Of a DNA stretch of 64,000 nucleotides, positions 9,790 to 21,122 are shown one piece after another. Position 1 is the first letter of the stretch, and each line of letters begins with the position of its first letter. A program made the translations under genes and the position numbers. The notes under the pieces are model-generated. The model ran no database searches and was not told the origin of the DNA. It was given only the letters and a program-made list of their open reading frames with translations. Origin of the DNA: Pseudoxanthomonas sp. NC8 (GTDB lineage: Bacteria > Pseudomonadota > Gammaproteobacteria > Xanthomonadales > Xanthomonadaceae); assembly GCA_025232375.1 (NCBI GenBank), contig CP060419.1, positions 2,727,001 through 2,791,000 on the forward strand, written 5' to 3'.

Positions 9790-9927
9790 TCGCCATCGTT
9801 TGCGGGCGTGGCCACCGGCCCGCCGCGTTCGCACGCGCTCGACGACGCTGAACGATGGCACCGCTCCTTCACGCCGGCTGCGCAGCTGGCTCAGCAGCGT
9901 AGCGGCACCTCTCCCCGGTGCCGCCGC

Positions 9928-10893
9928 ATGCGCCCCACTTCCCTGCCCCTCGCCATCCTGCTCGCCCTGTCCGCGTCGACCGCCTTCGCCGGGCAAGCGG
10001 GCGACGACATGCCACCGCTGGCGCGGGACGCGGAGGACCACAGCCTCGACGAGGGCGACGGCGCCCTGCTCCGGCTGCAGGTCCTGCTCGATCGCGCGCG
10101 CTTCTCCCCGGGCGAGATCGACGCGATGGCCGGCTCCAAAGGCCCGCGCCCTGCGCGGCTTCCATAAGCACGGGGCTTGCCCGTCACAGGTGAAGCCGAC
10201 GCGGCCACCTGGCAGGCCCTTGCCGCCGATACGGCGCCGGTGCTCGCCGAGTACACCGTCACTGCGGCCGACATCGCCGGCCCCTACGCCTCCATTCCCG
10301 ACGACATGATGGCGCAGGCGCAGCTGCCCGCGCTTGGCTATGGCTCGCTGCTGGAAGCTCTAGGCGAGCGCTTCCACGCCAGTCCGGAGCTGCTGCGCCG
10401 GCTCAATCCCGGCGCCGCCGAGGCCAAGGCCGGCGCCGTGCTGAAGGTGCCCGCGATCGCGCCTGGATCGACCCCGGCGAAGGCGGCGCGCGTGGTCGTC
10501 GACCGCAGCGATTCGGTGCTGCGGCTGGTCGACGGCGACGGCCACCTGCTCGCGCAGTACCCCGCATCCACCGGCAGCGAGCACGACCCGCTGCCCATCG
10601 GCGAATGGAAGATCGTGGCCATCGCTCCCGACCCGACCTTCCACTACAACCCCGGGCTGTTCTGGGATGCCGATCCCGCCCACGACAAAGGCAGGCTGGC
10701 CGCCGGCCCGAACAATCCGGTCGGCACGGTCTGGATCGACCTGTCCAAGCCGCACTACGGCATCCACGGCACACCCGAGCCGCGCGGCGTCGGCAAGCGG
10801 CAGTCGCACGGCTGCATCCGCCTCACCAACTGGGACGCGACCCGCGTGGCCGCGATGGTCGGCGCCGGCGTCCCGGTCACGTTGCAGGAATGA
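9928..10893 (+). CDS. L,D-transpeptidase (YkuD domain) with peptidoglycan-binding region (frameshifted)
   Basis: Exported enzyme forming 3-3 peptidoglycan cross-links or attaching proteins to the wall. Signal peptide at residues 1-22 ([16 protein letters not shown]). Next comes a peptidoglycan-binding-1-like helix region ([20 protein letters not shown] then [16 protein letters not shown]), broken near 10140. A LysM-like or linker region follows ([19 protein letters not shown]). The YkuD domain occupies the C-terminal half, with [21 protein letters not shown] containing the HG and the catalytic Cys motif SHGCIRL. About 320 residues. The stop is 31 bases before the M23 peptidase start, so the two cell-wall genes may be co-transcribed. 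Confidence 0.87.
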
Positions 10894-10924
10894 TCCACAC
10901 CCACAGGCAGGAGGGAACCTCCGC

Positions 10925-11619
10925 ATGAAGGTGCTGTTCGTGCTGCTCCTGTGCGTGCTGCTGGCGCTGTTCGCCCTGACCCGCGTCCCGGGCGACGGGG
11001 ACGCGGCGCTGATCGACATCACGCCCACGCCCATGGCGAATACCCCGCCGGCGGCCGTGGCGCCATCACCGACCGGGCCGCCCGCGGCGGACGTCACGCA
11101 CCGCACCGCAGCGCCCATCCCGGCCGCAAGCCGCCAGGCCAGCGCGCCCGCGGCATCCGCTGCACCAGCGCCAGGCAGCGACGGCGCGCCCTGGTGCCGG
11201 TGGGGCGTCGGCATCGGCCAGTTGCGCGACACTTTCAGCGACGCGCGCAGCGAGGGCCGCCTGCATGATGCGATCGACATCATGGCGCCGGCCGGGACAC
11301 CGGTGCTGGCCGTGGCGGACGGCACGGTCGAGAAGCTGTTCGACAGCGAACGCGGCGGCCTGACCATCTACCAGTTCGAGCCCAGCGGGCGCGCCTGGCC
11401 TACTACTACGCGCACCTGCAGCGCTACGCGGACGGCGTGGCCGAAGGTCAGCCGGTGCGCCGCGGCCAGGTGCTCGGCTACGTCGGCTCGACCGGCAATG
11501 CCGACCCCGCGGCCCCGCACCTGCATTTCGCCATCTTCCTGCTCGGCCCCGAAAAGCGCTGGTGGGAAGGCACCGCGATCAATCCGTATCCGGTGCTGCG
11601 CGGCGAAGCGCGGCCATGA
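10925..11619 (+). CDS. M23 family metallopeptidase (frameshifted)
   Basis: Probable periplasmic or membrane-anchored LytM-type endopeptidase that cuts peptidoglycan cross-bridges. The ATG at 10925 follows AGGAGGG. One N-terminal transmembrane/signal segment (residues 2-20) is followed by an Ala/Pro-rich linker (about 25-85). The catalytic domain has the first zinc motif [20 protein letters not shown] and the second HLHF, with [12 protein letters not shown] between them and the classic [18 protein letters not shown]. One break near 11392 in a run ending CCTGG. About 231 residues. Whether the zinc site is complete supports an active enzyme rather than a degenerate regulator. Convergent with tkt. 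Confidence 0.87.
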
Positions 11620-11636
11620 GATGCCGCCAGAACGAC

Positions 11637-11661
11637 ACAGGCCGGGCATGACCCGGCCTGT
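11637..11661. terminator. Inverted repeat between convergent M23 peptidase and tkt genes
   Basis: A perfect 10-base stem, ACAGGCCGGG and its complement CCCGGCCTGT, with a five-base loop, sits in the 69 bases between two converging stops. It probably ends transcription from both sides. There is no strong T-run on either side, so efficiency is uncertain. Confidence 0.55.
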
Positions 11662-11688
11662 GCGTGCACCTTTCGGCGGCAGCTGCGG

Positions 11689-13690
11689 TCAGAGCGACTT
11701 CGCCGCCTCGACCACCTTCTCGGCGGTGATGCCGAAATAGGCGTAGAGCTCGCCGGCCGGTGCCGAGGCGCCGAAACGATCCAGGCCGATCACCGCGCCA
11801 TCCAGGCCGACGTACTTGCGCCAGAAATCGGTGATGCCGGCTTCCACCGCCACGCGCTTGCGCACGGCCTTGGGCAGCACCGACTCGCGGTAGGCGGCGT
11901 CCCGGCGGTCGAACACGTCGGTCGACGGCAGCGAGACCACGCGGGTCTTCAGGCCAGCCGCGTCGAGCACCTTCTTCGCCTCCACCGCCAGCGACACTTC
12001 CGAACCGGTGCCCAGCAGGATCACGTCGGGGTTGCCGCCCTCGGCGTCGGCCAGCACGTAGCCGCCGCGCTCGATCAGCTTGACCTGCTCGTCGCTGCGC
12101 GGCTGGTGCGGCAGGTTCTGGCGGCTGAACACCAGCACGCTCGGACCGTCCTGGCGGGTGATCGCGGCCTTCCAGCTCACCGCCGACTCGACGGCATCGC
12201 ACGGACGCCACACGTCGTTGTTGGGAATGTGGCGCAGCGAGGTAAGGTGCTCGACCGGCTGGTGGGTCGGGCCGTCCTCGCCCGGAGCCGATCGAGTCGT
12301 GGGTGTAGACGTGGATCACGTGCGCCGGGATCAGCGCGCTCATGCGCAGCGCGTTGCGCGCGTAGTCGCTGAACACCAAGGAAGGTGGCGTCGAACGGCA
12401 GGAAGCCGCCATGCAGGGCGATGCCGTTGGCAATGGCGCTCATGCCGAACTCGCGCACGCCGTAGTGCACGTAGTTGGCGTTCGGATCGGCCTCGGTGAC
12501 CGACTTGCTGGCCTTCCACTGGGTCAGGTTGGACGGGGCCAGGTCGGCCGAGCCGCCGATGATTTCCGGCAGCAGCGGGGCGAAGGCACCGATCGCGTTC
12601 TGCGAAGCCTTGCGCGAGGCGATCGTCGCGCCTTCGGCCTGGACCTTGGCGATGTATTCGTCGGCGGCGGCAGCGAAGCCCTCCGGCAGTGCGCCGCTGC
12701 TGCGACGCGCCAGCTCGGCGGCCGCTTCCGGATGCGCCTGGGCATAGCGGTCGAACAGCTGCTGCCACTGGGCCTGCTGCTGCGAGCCGGCGGCATTGGC
12801 GCGCCAGCCGTCGTAGATCGCCTCTGGCACCTCGAACGCGGCATGCGGCCAGTCCAGCGCCTTGCGCGCGCCTTCCAGCTCGTCCTTGCCCAGCGGGGCG
12901 CCGTGCGACTCTTCCTTGCCGGCCTTGTGCGGTGCGCCGAAGCCGATGATCGTCTTGCAGCAGAGCAGGCTCGGCTTGTCGCCGACCTTCAGCGCCGCTT
13001 CGATCGCGGCCTTGATCGACTCCGGATCATGGCCATCGACATCGCGGACCACGTGCCAGCCATAGGCTTCGAAGCGCGCCGGCGTGTCGTCGGTGAACCA
13101 GTCGTGCACCTCGCCGTCGATCGAGATGCCGTTGTCGTCCCAGAACGCGGTCAGCTTGCCCAGGCCAGGTGCCGGCCAGCGAAGCGGCTTCGTGGGAGAC
13201 GCCTTCCATCAGGCAGCCGTCGCCCATGAACACCCAGGTGCGGTGGTCCACGACGTCGAAGTCGGGTGCGTTGTAGCGCTGCGCCAGCAGCTTCTCGGCC
13301 AGCGCGAAACCGACCGCGTTGGTAAGGCTCTTAGCCGAGCGGACCGGTGGTGGTCTCGATGCCCGGGGTCTCGTAGCGCTCCGGATGGCCGGCGGTCTTG
13401 CTGTGCAGCTGGCGGAAGCGCTTGAGCTCGCCGATCGGCAGGTCGTAGCCGCTCAGGTGCAGCAGCGCGTAGTGCAGCATCGAGCCATGGCCGTTGGACA
13501 GCACGAAGCGGTCGCGGTTGGCCCAGCCCGGATCGGACGGGTTGTGCCGCAGGTAGTCGTTCCACAGCACTTCGGCGATGTCGGCCATGCCCATCGGCAT
13601 GCCGGGGTGTCCGGACTTGGCGGCTTCGACCGCGTCGGCGGCGAGGAAACGGATGGCGTTGGCGAGCTGTCGGCGGGTCGGCGTCGTCAT
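11689..13690 (-). CDS. tkt: Transketolase (frameshifted)
   Basis: Thiamine-diphosphate enzyme of the pentose phosphate pathway, moving two-carbon units between sugar phosphates. About 667 residues after repair, the usual length. Motifs in order: [26 protein letters not shown], the ThDP/Mg motif [29 protein letters not shown], and the C-terminal domain [11 protein letters not shown]. Breaks near 13331 (CTAAGAG where CCAGGG is needed for PLGQGL), 13170, 12377 (CCTTGG for CCTGG) and 12290. Start ATG at 13690 ([20 protein letters not shown]). Preceded on the same strand by a symporter gene 160 bases upstream. Confidence 0.93.
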
Positions 13691-13779
13691 GTCAGGTGGC
13701 AGGTTCGGGGGAAGGCACCCGCGGGATGCGGGCCAGCCATTGTCCCATCCCTTGTCCACTCCTGTCCCGCAACGCGTGC

Positions 13780-13800
13780 AAAAAAGCCGCACGGCGCCGA
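13780..13800 (-). terminator. Possible terminator after the symporter gene
   Basis: On the minus strand, downstream of the symporter stop at 13851, a short GC hairpin (GCCG-TG-CGGC) runs straight into six T residues (13780-13785). The stem is short, so this is a tentative call. The remaining 13691-13850 stretch between tkt and the symporter holds no recognisable gene. Confidence 0.4.
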
Positions 13801-13850
13801 CAGACGCCCGCGCATGGTTGGCCTTGAAACGTTCCGCAGCGCCGCCCGGG

Positions 13851-15167
13851 TCAGCGGACGGTGTCGTGCTCCTCCACCGGTTCGGACACGGACTCGTCCG
13901 ACTCGCGGTGGGCGACCAGGTCGCCGGGGTCAGGTCGCCACTGACGTTAAGCGTGGTCCGGCACATGTCCAGGAAGTGGTTCACGCCAAGGATCAGGCCG
14001 ATGCCGATCGGATTCACGCCAACCATCGCGCAGATCAGCGCGACCACCGGCAGCGAACCGGACGGGACGCCGGCGGTGCCGATGCCGCCGAGGATGCACA
14101 CCAGCATCACCATGAACTGTTGCGCCAGGCTCAGCTCCACGCCGAAGAACTGCGCCAGGAAGATCACGGTCACGCCCTCGAACAGGGCGGTGCCGTTCTG
14201 GTTGGCGGTCGCACCGACGGTCAGCACGAAGCGCGAAACCTTCCGCGGCAATCCCATCCGGTCGGCGACGCGCAGCGCGGTGGGCAGGGTCGCATTGCTC
14301 GATGCGGTGGAGAACCCCATCACCGCTGCTTCCTGGATGTCGCGGAAGAACTTCAGCGGCGAACGCCCGACCATCCGCACGGCCACGCCGTAGCTCACGA
14401 ACATGTGCAGCGCCAGCGCCAGCACCACCACGCCGACATAGGCGCCCAGCCGGACCAGCAGGTCGAAACCGAACAGCGCGGCCAGGTTGAACATGAAGCA
14501 AAACACCGCGTACGGCGCCAGCCGGATGACCAGGTTGATCAGGGTCATCGAGATCTCGAACACGCCCTCGATGCCGCGCTTGAGCGTGGCGACCTTCTCG
14601 GCGGGAGTGAGCACCATGCCGATGCCGAACATCACCGCGAAGAACATCAGCGCCAGGATCGAGCCGTTCTCCGACGCCGCCTGGACGATGTTGCTGGGCA
14701 CGATCGACAGCACCATCTCCAGGCCGGTCGGCTGGCTGTCGATGCTGGCGACGATCTCGCGGCTGCGCTCGGCGTTCTGCACCAGCAGCTGCTGTGCCAG
14801 CGCCGGATCCACGCCGGCACCGGGCTTGAACGCGTTGACTGGGATAAGGCCCAGCAGCACCGCCACGCCCGACAGCAGCACGGTATAGGCCAGCGTCTTC
14901 CAGCCGATCCGGCCCAGCGCGCGGATGTCGCCCATCTCGGCGATACCCATCACCAGCGCCGAGAACAGCAGCGGCACGATCAGCATGAAGATCAGGTTGA
15001 GGAACAGGCGCGAGGCCGGCGTGGTCACCCAGGTGGTGAACGCCTGTACCCAGCCGGCATCCGCGCCCACCGTCAGGTGCACGATAAGGCCGAGCAACAG
15101 GCCCTGGGCCGAAGCCCAGCCCCATCTTCCACGGCATCGGTAAGGCGCGGCGTGCGGTTGCGGTCAT
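13851..15167 (-). CDS. Dicarboxylate/amino acid:cation symporter (DAACS family, frameshifted)
   Basis: Inner-membrane secondary transporter of the GltP/DctA type, about 438 residues. Family motifs are clear: [16 protein letters not shown] (serine-rich hairpin loop), [37 protein letters not shown], and [16 protein letters not shown], the substrate and cation site with the conserved Asp and Asn. Eight hydrophobic helices and two hairpin loops are recognisable. Breaks near 15105 and 13920. The ATG at 15167 gives an N-terminus MTATARRA. The substrate (glutamate, aspartate or C4-dicarboxylates) cannot be decided. The acidic C-terminal tail ([17 protein letters not shown]) is cytoplasmic. Confidence 0.88.
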
Positions 15168-15219
15168 GCGCGGGTTCCCAGGGAAAACGGTTGCCAGCTT
15201 AACAAACCGGTGCAGCGGC

Positions 15220-16907
15220 TCAGCGCGGCGGATAGAGCGGCGGCAACGGCGCGGTCGCCGCGCCGCCTCCGGCCTCCCAGCGCGGGCCGTCCCGGAACGC
15301 GGCACGCAATGCGGCGCGCGCGCGCGCCGGCTCGCCGTCGCCGGCCCACAACGCGCGCCGCATCGCAGCGAGCGCCTCGCGCTGCGCCGGGTCGCCCAGT
15401 CGCGAGATCACCTCGTCCAGACCGGCCGCGGGCGGTGTCGCCATCCGCTGCAGCAGCTGCACCGCTTCGTCGAAGCCGCCTGCATCGAGCACCCTGCGCA
15501 GATCGGCCGGCGCCGGGCGACGAGGTGGCGCCGACGCCACCGCAGCGTCGCGCACGGCATCGCCGCGCCGGTGCCGCGACCACAGCAGCAACGCCAAGGT
15601 GAGCAGCCACAGCAGGGCGAACGCCATCGCCAGCCACCGCCACTGGCGTCCGGCGCCCGGTCCGGCAGCGGAATCCGGTACGCGGACCGGTGCCGCCACG
15701 GCAGCCACCGGGGCGTCCGCCCGGGATGCGTCCGCGGCCGCGGGTGCGGCCGCACCCACGACGACCTGCAGTTGCAGGTCGGGCAGCCTCGCCTCCTGCG
15801 CGCTGTCGGCGGACGCGTCCCACCAACCCATCCGCGGTCCCGGCACGCGCAGCGCGCCCGCGCGCAGCGGAACCACCGAGAAGCGCCGCACGGCCGTCAG
15901 CTGCGGCCCGCCATCGACGAAGCGCTCGCTGTTCTCGGCCCGCTCGGCGAACACCTGCGCGCCCTCCACCTGCGGCACCGGAATCTCCGGGAACTGCGCC
16001 TCCGTGGCGCCTTGCGCGACCGCCTCCACCACGATCTCCGTCGCCTCGCCACTGCGCGCCTGCGCGGGCGCCGCCAGATAGCGCAGGCGCAGGCCGCGCA
16101 ACGGCAGCCATGGCTGTGGCGCGCCGGCAGGCTGGGCGCGGACCTCCAGGGGGCAGCGCGGCGCCTTGCGCCGACAGGACGCGGTCGGTCCCGAAGAAAT
16201 CATCGAAGAATCCCGCCACACCACGCCCGCGGAAGCGCGCCGGCGGCAGCTCGAGCCGGCCGCTGCGTTCGGGCACCAGCAGGTAGCGACGCTCGACCAT
16301 ATGGTAGCGGCGGTCGCCGACCTGCCGGCTGCTCTGCACGTCGTCGCCGATCCGCTGCAGCGAGGCGCCAGCCGGGGCGTCCTGGGTCAACTCGCCAGAC
16401 AGCAGCGACGTGGCGTAGTACAGCCGCACGGTCAGGCCGACGCTCTGCTGCACGAACGGCGAGGTGACGTCCACGCGCGACTCGATGAACACGTCGCCAT
16501 GCGGCACGCTGGCCTGCGCCGAAGCGACCTCCAGCACCAGCGGTGCGGTGTGCTCGGCGCCCACCTGCAGCGCCGGCACCTGCACGGTGCCAGTGCGCTG
16601 CGGCGTGAGGGCGATGCCGAACAGGGTCCATTCGCCGCCGGCGGCGCTGTTGCGGTAGGGCGGTCCGAGCGCGAACTCCGCCTGCAGCGGTGAGTAGTCC
16701 GGAGCGACGCCGCGCTGGTCGGTTTCGATGTTGAGGGTGACCGCTTCGCCCTGTGCGGCAGCAGGCCGGTCCAATGCAGGCGCGGGTTTCCGCGCTCACC
16801 GTGGCTGTCGTCGCCAGGAGGGCGAGCAACAGCACGAGCACGCGCGACACCGCTCCGCTGCGGACGCAAGGGCGCGCGGCGTTTGCCGGGCGGCGATCAA
16901 GGCTCAT
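15220..16907 (-). CDS. BatD family protein (oxygen-tolerance operon, frameshifted)
   Basis: Last gene of the MoxR/Bat operon. N-terminal signal sequence (VLVLLLALLATTATVSA), then repeated beta-sandwich segments typical of BatD: GGEWTLFGIALTPQRTGT, FIESRVDVTSPFVQQSVGL, RRYLLVPERSGRLELPP and FRGRGVAGFFDDFFG. A late transmembrane helix follows (WRWLAMAFALLWLLTLALLL) with a cytoplasmic C-terminus. Breaks near 16786, 16200 and 16150. The ATG at 16907 overlaps the stop of the upstream VWA-TPR gene in an ATGA, so translation is coupled. BatD is thought to act with the VWA proteins BatA and BatB at the inner membrane under oxidative or envelope stress; its biochemical role is not established. Confidence 0.85.
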
Positions 16908-18669
16908 CGGCCCTCCTGCTGGCGACGGTCGTATTCGAGCCGGAACTTGGCACGCAGCAGTCCGCCCGGATCGTCCGGCACGCGCCGCAGCCAGGCTTCG
17001 CGCGCCTGTCGCTGCTCGCGCGTCTGCGCGTCCTCCACGGCGGGCTGTTCCGGTCGGGCCCGGGATTATGGCCTTGCTCCAGCGCACGCTGCATGCGCTC
17101 ACGCTGCTCGCGATCGGCCTGCTCCTGTCGCTCGCGCGCCTGCGCATCTTCGGCCTGCGGCGGAGGTTGCGTATCCGGCTGGCGAGCGCCGTCCTGCTGC
17201 GGCGGGTCCTTCGGCGACGGCTGTCCGCCCTTGCCCGGCGATGCCTGGCCGGAATCCTGCGGCGGGCCGTCCTTCGGCGACGGCTGACCCTGGCCCTGCT
17301 GCGGGCGCTTCTGCCCGCCGCTGCCTGACTGCGGCGGTTGCCGCCGGCGCGCGGCTTCGACCACGCGCCGGTTGGCGATCGCATCCTCCATGCCCGGCGA
17401 CTGCGCCAGTGCGCGATCGTAGGCGGCGATCGCCTTGTCGTAGTGACCCTGCCGGGCCAGCGCGTTGCCAGGGTTGTACTGCGCCTCCGCGCCGCGCGCG
17501 CCGGCAGCGCCGAAATCCTGCGCGGCGGAATCGAAGTCGCCCTGCCTGTAGGCATCCACGCCCTGCGCGATGCGTGCCTGTGCCTGCTGGTCGGGGCGAC
17601 GCCACCAGCCGCCCTCGCCCGAACCCTCGGCGGCCCTTGCGGGCGTCGGCCACGAGAACATGATCGCCAGCGGCAGCAAGGCGAGCACGCCGGCACCGCG
17701 GCGGAACGCGAGCGCGGCCAGCACCAGCAACGGCAGCAGCAGCCAGTAGCCCTGGTCCAGCCATACGCGCTGGCCGGTACCGCGCCCGGTGGCCGCATCG
17801 ACGGCCGGGTCCAGCACGCCCAGCGCACGCAGGTCGGCACCGTCCACGCCCAGGCGTGCGTAGCGACCGCCGCCGGCCGGCCGCGGCCAGGTCGCGCAGC
17901 GACGCTTCGTCGAGGCGTGCCGGCAGCGTGGCGCCGCCACGATCGCGGTACATCGCACCGGCGGTGGTGCCCAGCCCGAGCACCGAAATCCGGTATCCCT
18001 GCGCGGCCACGGCGGCAGCGATCACCTGCGCCTGTGCATCCGCCTGCCCGGTTACCAGCAGGATGTCGCCACGCTCGAAACCCGCCTGGTGCAGCAGCGT
18101 GGCCGCATGCGTGATCGCCCGGTCCGGGCGCTGGCCGTCCACCGGCATCACGTCCGGTGCGAGCGCATCGAGGAACAGCACGATGTTGCCGGCATCGGCG
18201 GTCAGCGGGGCCACCGTGTAGGCGTCCTCGGCCCAGGCGACGAGGCCGACTTCGCCGCCTTCGCGTTCGCGCAGCAGCGCGGAAATCTTGGCCCGCGCGC
18301 TATAGGTAAGGCGCGATGGCGGCAGGTCCGGGGCGAGGATCGTGGACGACAGGTCCAGCGCGATCACCAGCGGCGCCCGCGTTTCCCACTGCGGACGTTG
18401 CTCCTGGCGCCAGCCGGGACCGGCCAGCGCGACCACGGCCAGCGCCAGCGCCAGCGACACGCCGGCCCGGCGCAGGCCGGTGCGGCCACCGGCCGGCTCC
18501 AGCAGGTGCGGCAGCAGGTGTGCGTCCACCACGTCGCGCCAGCCCTGGCTGCGGCGGCGACGCCAGAGGATCCACAGCAAGGGCAACAGCAGCAGCGCCC
18601 ACAGCCACAACGGGCGCTGGAAGTGCAACGTCGGGACCTGCAGCGCGTCGAACGACCATAGGCACTCAT
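16904..18669 (-). CDS. VWA and TPR domain protein, BatB-BatC fusion (frameshifted)
   Basis: Inner-membrane protein combining a von Willebrand A domain with tetratricopeptide repeats. After an N-terminal helix (WLWALLLLPLLWILW), the VWA domain begins VIALDLSSTILAPDL, a MIDAS-type DxSxT pattern that is conservative here, and runs to GYRISVLGLGTTAGAMY. A second helix (GYWLLLPLLVLAALAF) precedes TPR units (IAQGVDAYRQGDFDSAAQDF and NALARQGHYDKAIAAYDRAL) and a long Gln/Pro/Gly-rich linker to the C-terminus. Breaks near 18660 (CCTATGG for CCTGG, restoring MSAWSFDALQVP), 17885 and 17055. About 587 residues, long enough for BatB plus BatC in one chain. Four-base overlaps with batA and batD. Confidence 0.85.
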
Positions 18670-19688
18670 GCGCTGCGTCCTTGCCGAACGATGCGCCGCA
18701 ACGGTAAGGCGAGGACCGCCAGCGCAAGCGCGGCGGCCAACGGCCACGGATAGCGTTCGATGCGTGGCCGCACCGGCGCGGCGGCCACGGCCACCGGCTC
18801 CAGCCGGTCGAGTTCGGCATAGATGCCCGCGAGCTGGCCGGTGTCGCGCGCGCGGAAGAAGCGGCCACCGGTCGTCGTCGCGACCGTGCGCAGGGTGTCC
18901 TCGTCGACTTCCTCGCTGCCCTGGATCGGCAGCGGCACGCCGAACATCGAATAGCCGCTGCTGCCGCCAAAGGCGATGGTGTGCACGCGCACGCCTTCCG
19001 CTGCGGCCAGTTCCGCCGCCTTGCGCGGATCGAGCACGCCGGAGGTGTTGACGCCGTCGGTGAGCAGGATCAGCACCCGCTGTCCCTCGGGCTGTTCGCG
19101 CAGGCGCTTGACCGCCAGGCCGATCGCGTCACCGAGCGCGGTCTCGCGCCCGGGTAAGGCCGGCGACGCTGTCGCGCAGCTGCATCCGCACCGAATCGCG
19201 GTCCAGGGTCAGCGGGGTGAGCATGTATGCACGCTGGCCGAATACCAGCAGGCCTACCCGGTCGCCGGAACGACGCTGCAGGAAATCGGCGATCACCGAC
19301 TTGGCCGCGGTGAGGCGGTCCACGACCTCGCCACCAAGTTCCATGTCGGCTTCGCTCATGCTGCCGGACAGGTCGACGGCCAGCAGCATCTGTCGCCTGG
19401 TGTGGCGGCACCTGCGCCTCGCCGAGTTGCTGCGGGCGCGCCGCCGCGGCACACAGCAGCACCCAGGCCAGCACGGGAAGCAGCCAGGTGCCGCGCATGC
19501 CGGCGACGCCGGCAGCGCCCATCGCATCGAGGTCGTGATCCCACGGAACCCGGAGCGCCGTCGCGCTGCTGCGCCTCGCCGGCAGCAGCAGCTGCACCAG
19601 CAACGGCAGCGGCAGCAATGCCTGGGCCCACGGTAAGGCGAAACCGGCGAAGCCGTCCTGCCAGGCCGGTCGACCACCACGCGCTCAC
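18666..19688 (-). CDS. VWA domain protein, BatA type (frameshifted)
   Basis: Inner-membrane VWA protein of the Bat operon, about 340 residues. The GTG start at 19688 overlaps the DUF4381 stop as GTGA and gives SAWWSTGW. N-terminal hydrophobic segments (LLPLPLLVQLLLPA and GTWLLPVLAWVLLCAAA) are followed by the MIDAS motif LLAVDLSGSMSEADM, the Thr motif YMLTPLTLDRDSV, and VLILLTDGVNTSG with the conserved Asp. The C-terminal helix is WPLAAALALAVLALPL. Breaks near 19650, 19410 and 19155; reading CCAGG at GGTAAGG restores the frame at the last. The intact DxSGS motif, unlike in BatB, suggests a working metal-dependent adhesion site. Confidence 0.87.
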
Positions 19689-20149
19689 CGGCCCCGCTCC
19701 ATCAGGTCGATGAAACGCACACGTGCGAGCCTTCGCGCGGCCGCGAATGCCTCCGGGTCCAGCTCTGGACGGAAACCGCCGTCAAGCAGCAGGCGGCCGG
19801 CACCGACAGAGAACTCCATGCCGTCGCGCCCGTCCAGGAAGCGCAGCCACGCCTCGCCCTCCAGAAGCTCGGTGCCGGTATGGTGCCGGCGCGCGGCACG
19901 GCGGAGCAACGCGGACATCGATGCGAGCTGCTGCGGAAGCGTGCCGTCCGCGCTCTCCCTCTCGAACCAGCGCAGCCAGCGTCGCCGCCGCGCATGGCGC
20001 CATGCGCGCCACCCCGCCCACGCCAGCACCAGCAGCAGGACGGCCGCGGCCAGCCACCACCAACCTGGCGCCGGCGGCCACCACGGCGGCTGCGGTGGCA
20101 GGTGGACGTCGCGCAATGGCAGCCGGGCCGGATCCACGTGCATTCTCAA
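19685..20149 (-). CDS. DUF4381 domain-containing membrane protein
   Basis: Intact single-pass membrane protein of about 154 residues. A periplasmic N-terminus containing DVHLPPQPPWWPPAPGWWW leads into one transmembrane helix (LAAAVLLLVLAWAGWRAW), then a basic and acidic cytoplasmic domain including LEGEAWLRFLDGRDGMEFSV, typical of DUF4381 proteins encoded in Bat operons. The start is either TTG at 20149, which overlaps the upstream stop as TTGA like the rest of the operon, or ATG at 20143. Function is unknown; conserved position between the DUF58 and BatA genes implies a part in the same membrane complex. Confidence 0.85.
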   Translation of the reverse strand: MRMHVDPARLPLRDVHLPPQPPWWPPAPGWWWLAAAVLLLVLAWAGWRAWRHARRRRWLRWFERESADGTLPQQLASMSALLRRAARRHHTGTELLEGEAWLRFLDGRDGMEFSVGAGRLLLDGGFRPELDPEAFAAARRLARVRFIDLMERGR

Positions 20150-21109
20150 CCGGCTACCGGCGAGGAGCCGCCATCGGAACTCTCCTGCGGCACGGCCGCC
20201 GGATCCTGGCGACGCAGCCAGTCGCCGGAATCGGCATCACAGGACAGCAGGCGCACCTGCCAGCCCAGACCGGGCAACGTGCGCGCCAGCGCGTGGGCGG
20301 GTGCGACGAACGCATCGTTCCAGCGCGCACGCACGCCTGCGTGGTCCAACCCGAGCTCGACCCGGCGGGCACCGGCACGGAACGCCAGTTCACGCCGCGG
20401 CGGCGACGCCTCCAGTGGATCCTGCAGCAGCACCAGCGTGGCCCGGTGGTGGCGCGCCAGCGCGGTCCAGCGCAGCGTCGGCACGCCGACCGCGCTGGAC
20501 GCGTCGGCCAGCACCACCAGCTGCGCGCCGGGACGCAGCAGTCGCTGCGCATGCTCGAGCGCATCGGCAAGGCCGGCGTCCTCCTGCGGAGGTCGCGCAT
20601 ACCAGCGCACCAGCGCATCCAGCACGCGCATCGCGCCGCGCAGGCCGGTGGCTGGCGGAATGGCCGGTTCGCCGGCGCGCAACGCCGCGATCCGATCGCC
20701 GGATTGCAGCGCCGACCACACCGCGATCGCGCCCGCACGCGCGGCCTGCACGGACTTGAAGCGCACGCGGGTGCCGAAATAGAGGACGCTGGCGGTGTCG
20801 GCCACCAGCAGGGTCAGGCGCTCGCGCTCGGCCTTGGAAGAGCTTGGTATGCGCGCGCCCGGTCCGCGCGGTCAGGCGCCAGTCCATGCGGCGCACGTCG
20901 TCGCCGATCGTGTACTCGCGCGACTCCGCATATTCCATGCCGCGACCACGGAGTGAGGAGGGTGCCGGGCCGTGGACGCCATGCCGGCCCTGCCGCGGCG
21001 CCCGCGCGCGCAGGACCTGCGCACGCAACGCGACCAGTTCGGCCAGCGTCGGCACGATGCCCTCCCGAGCGGCATCGGCCACGGCGACCGCCGGGCCAAT
21101 GTCGTTCAC
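20146..21109 (-). CDS. DUF58 domain-containing protein (frameshifted)
   Basis: DUF58 proteins are VWA-like cytoplasmic partners of MoxR ATPases. The GTG start at 21109 gives NDIGPAVAVADAAREG, 13 bases after the moxR stop. The conserved block GDDVRRMDWRLTARTGRAHTK is present, followed by LFQ and, after a break near 20835, VLYFGTRVRFKSVQAARAGA. A later stretch (LLRPGAQLVVLADASSAV) resembles the second half of a VWA fold. About 321 residues. Function within the operon is inferred from family context: it probably works with MoxR to mature or regulate the membrane VWA proteins. Confidence 0.87.
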
Positions 21110-21122
21110 GGCGACGATCCGG

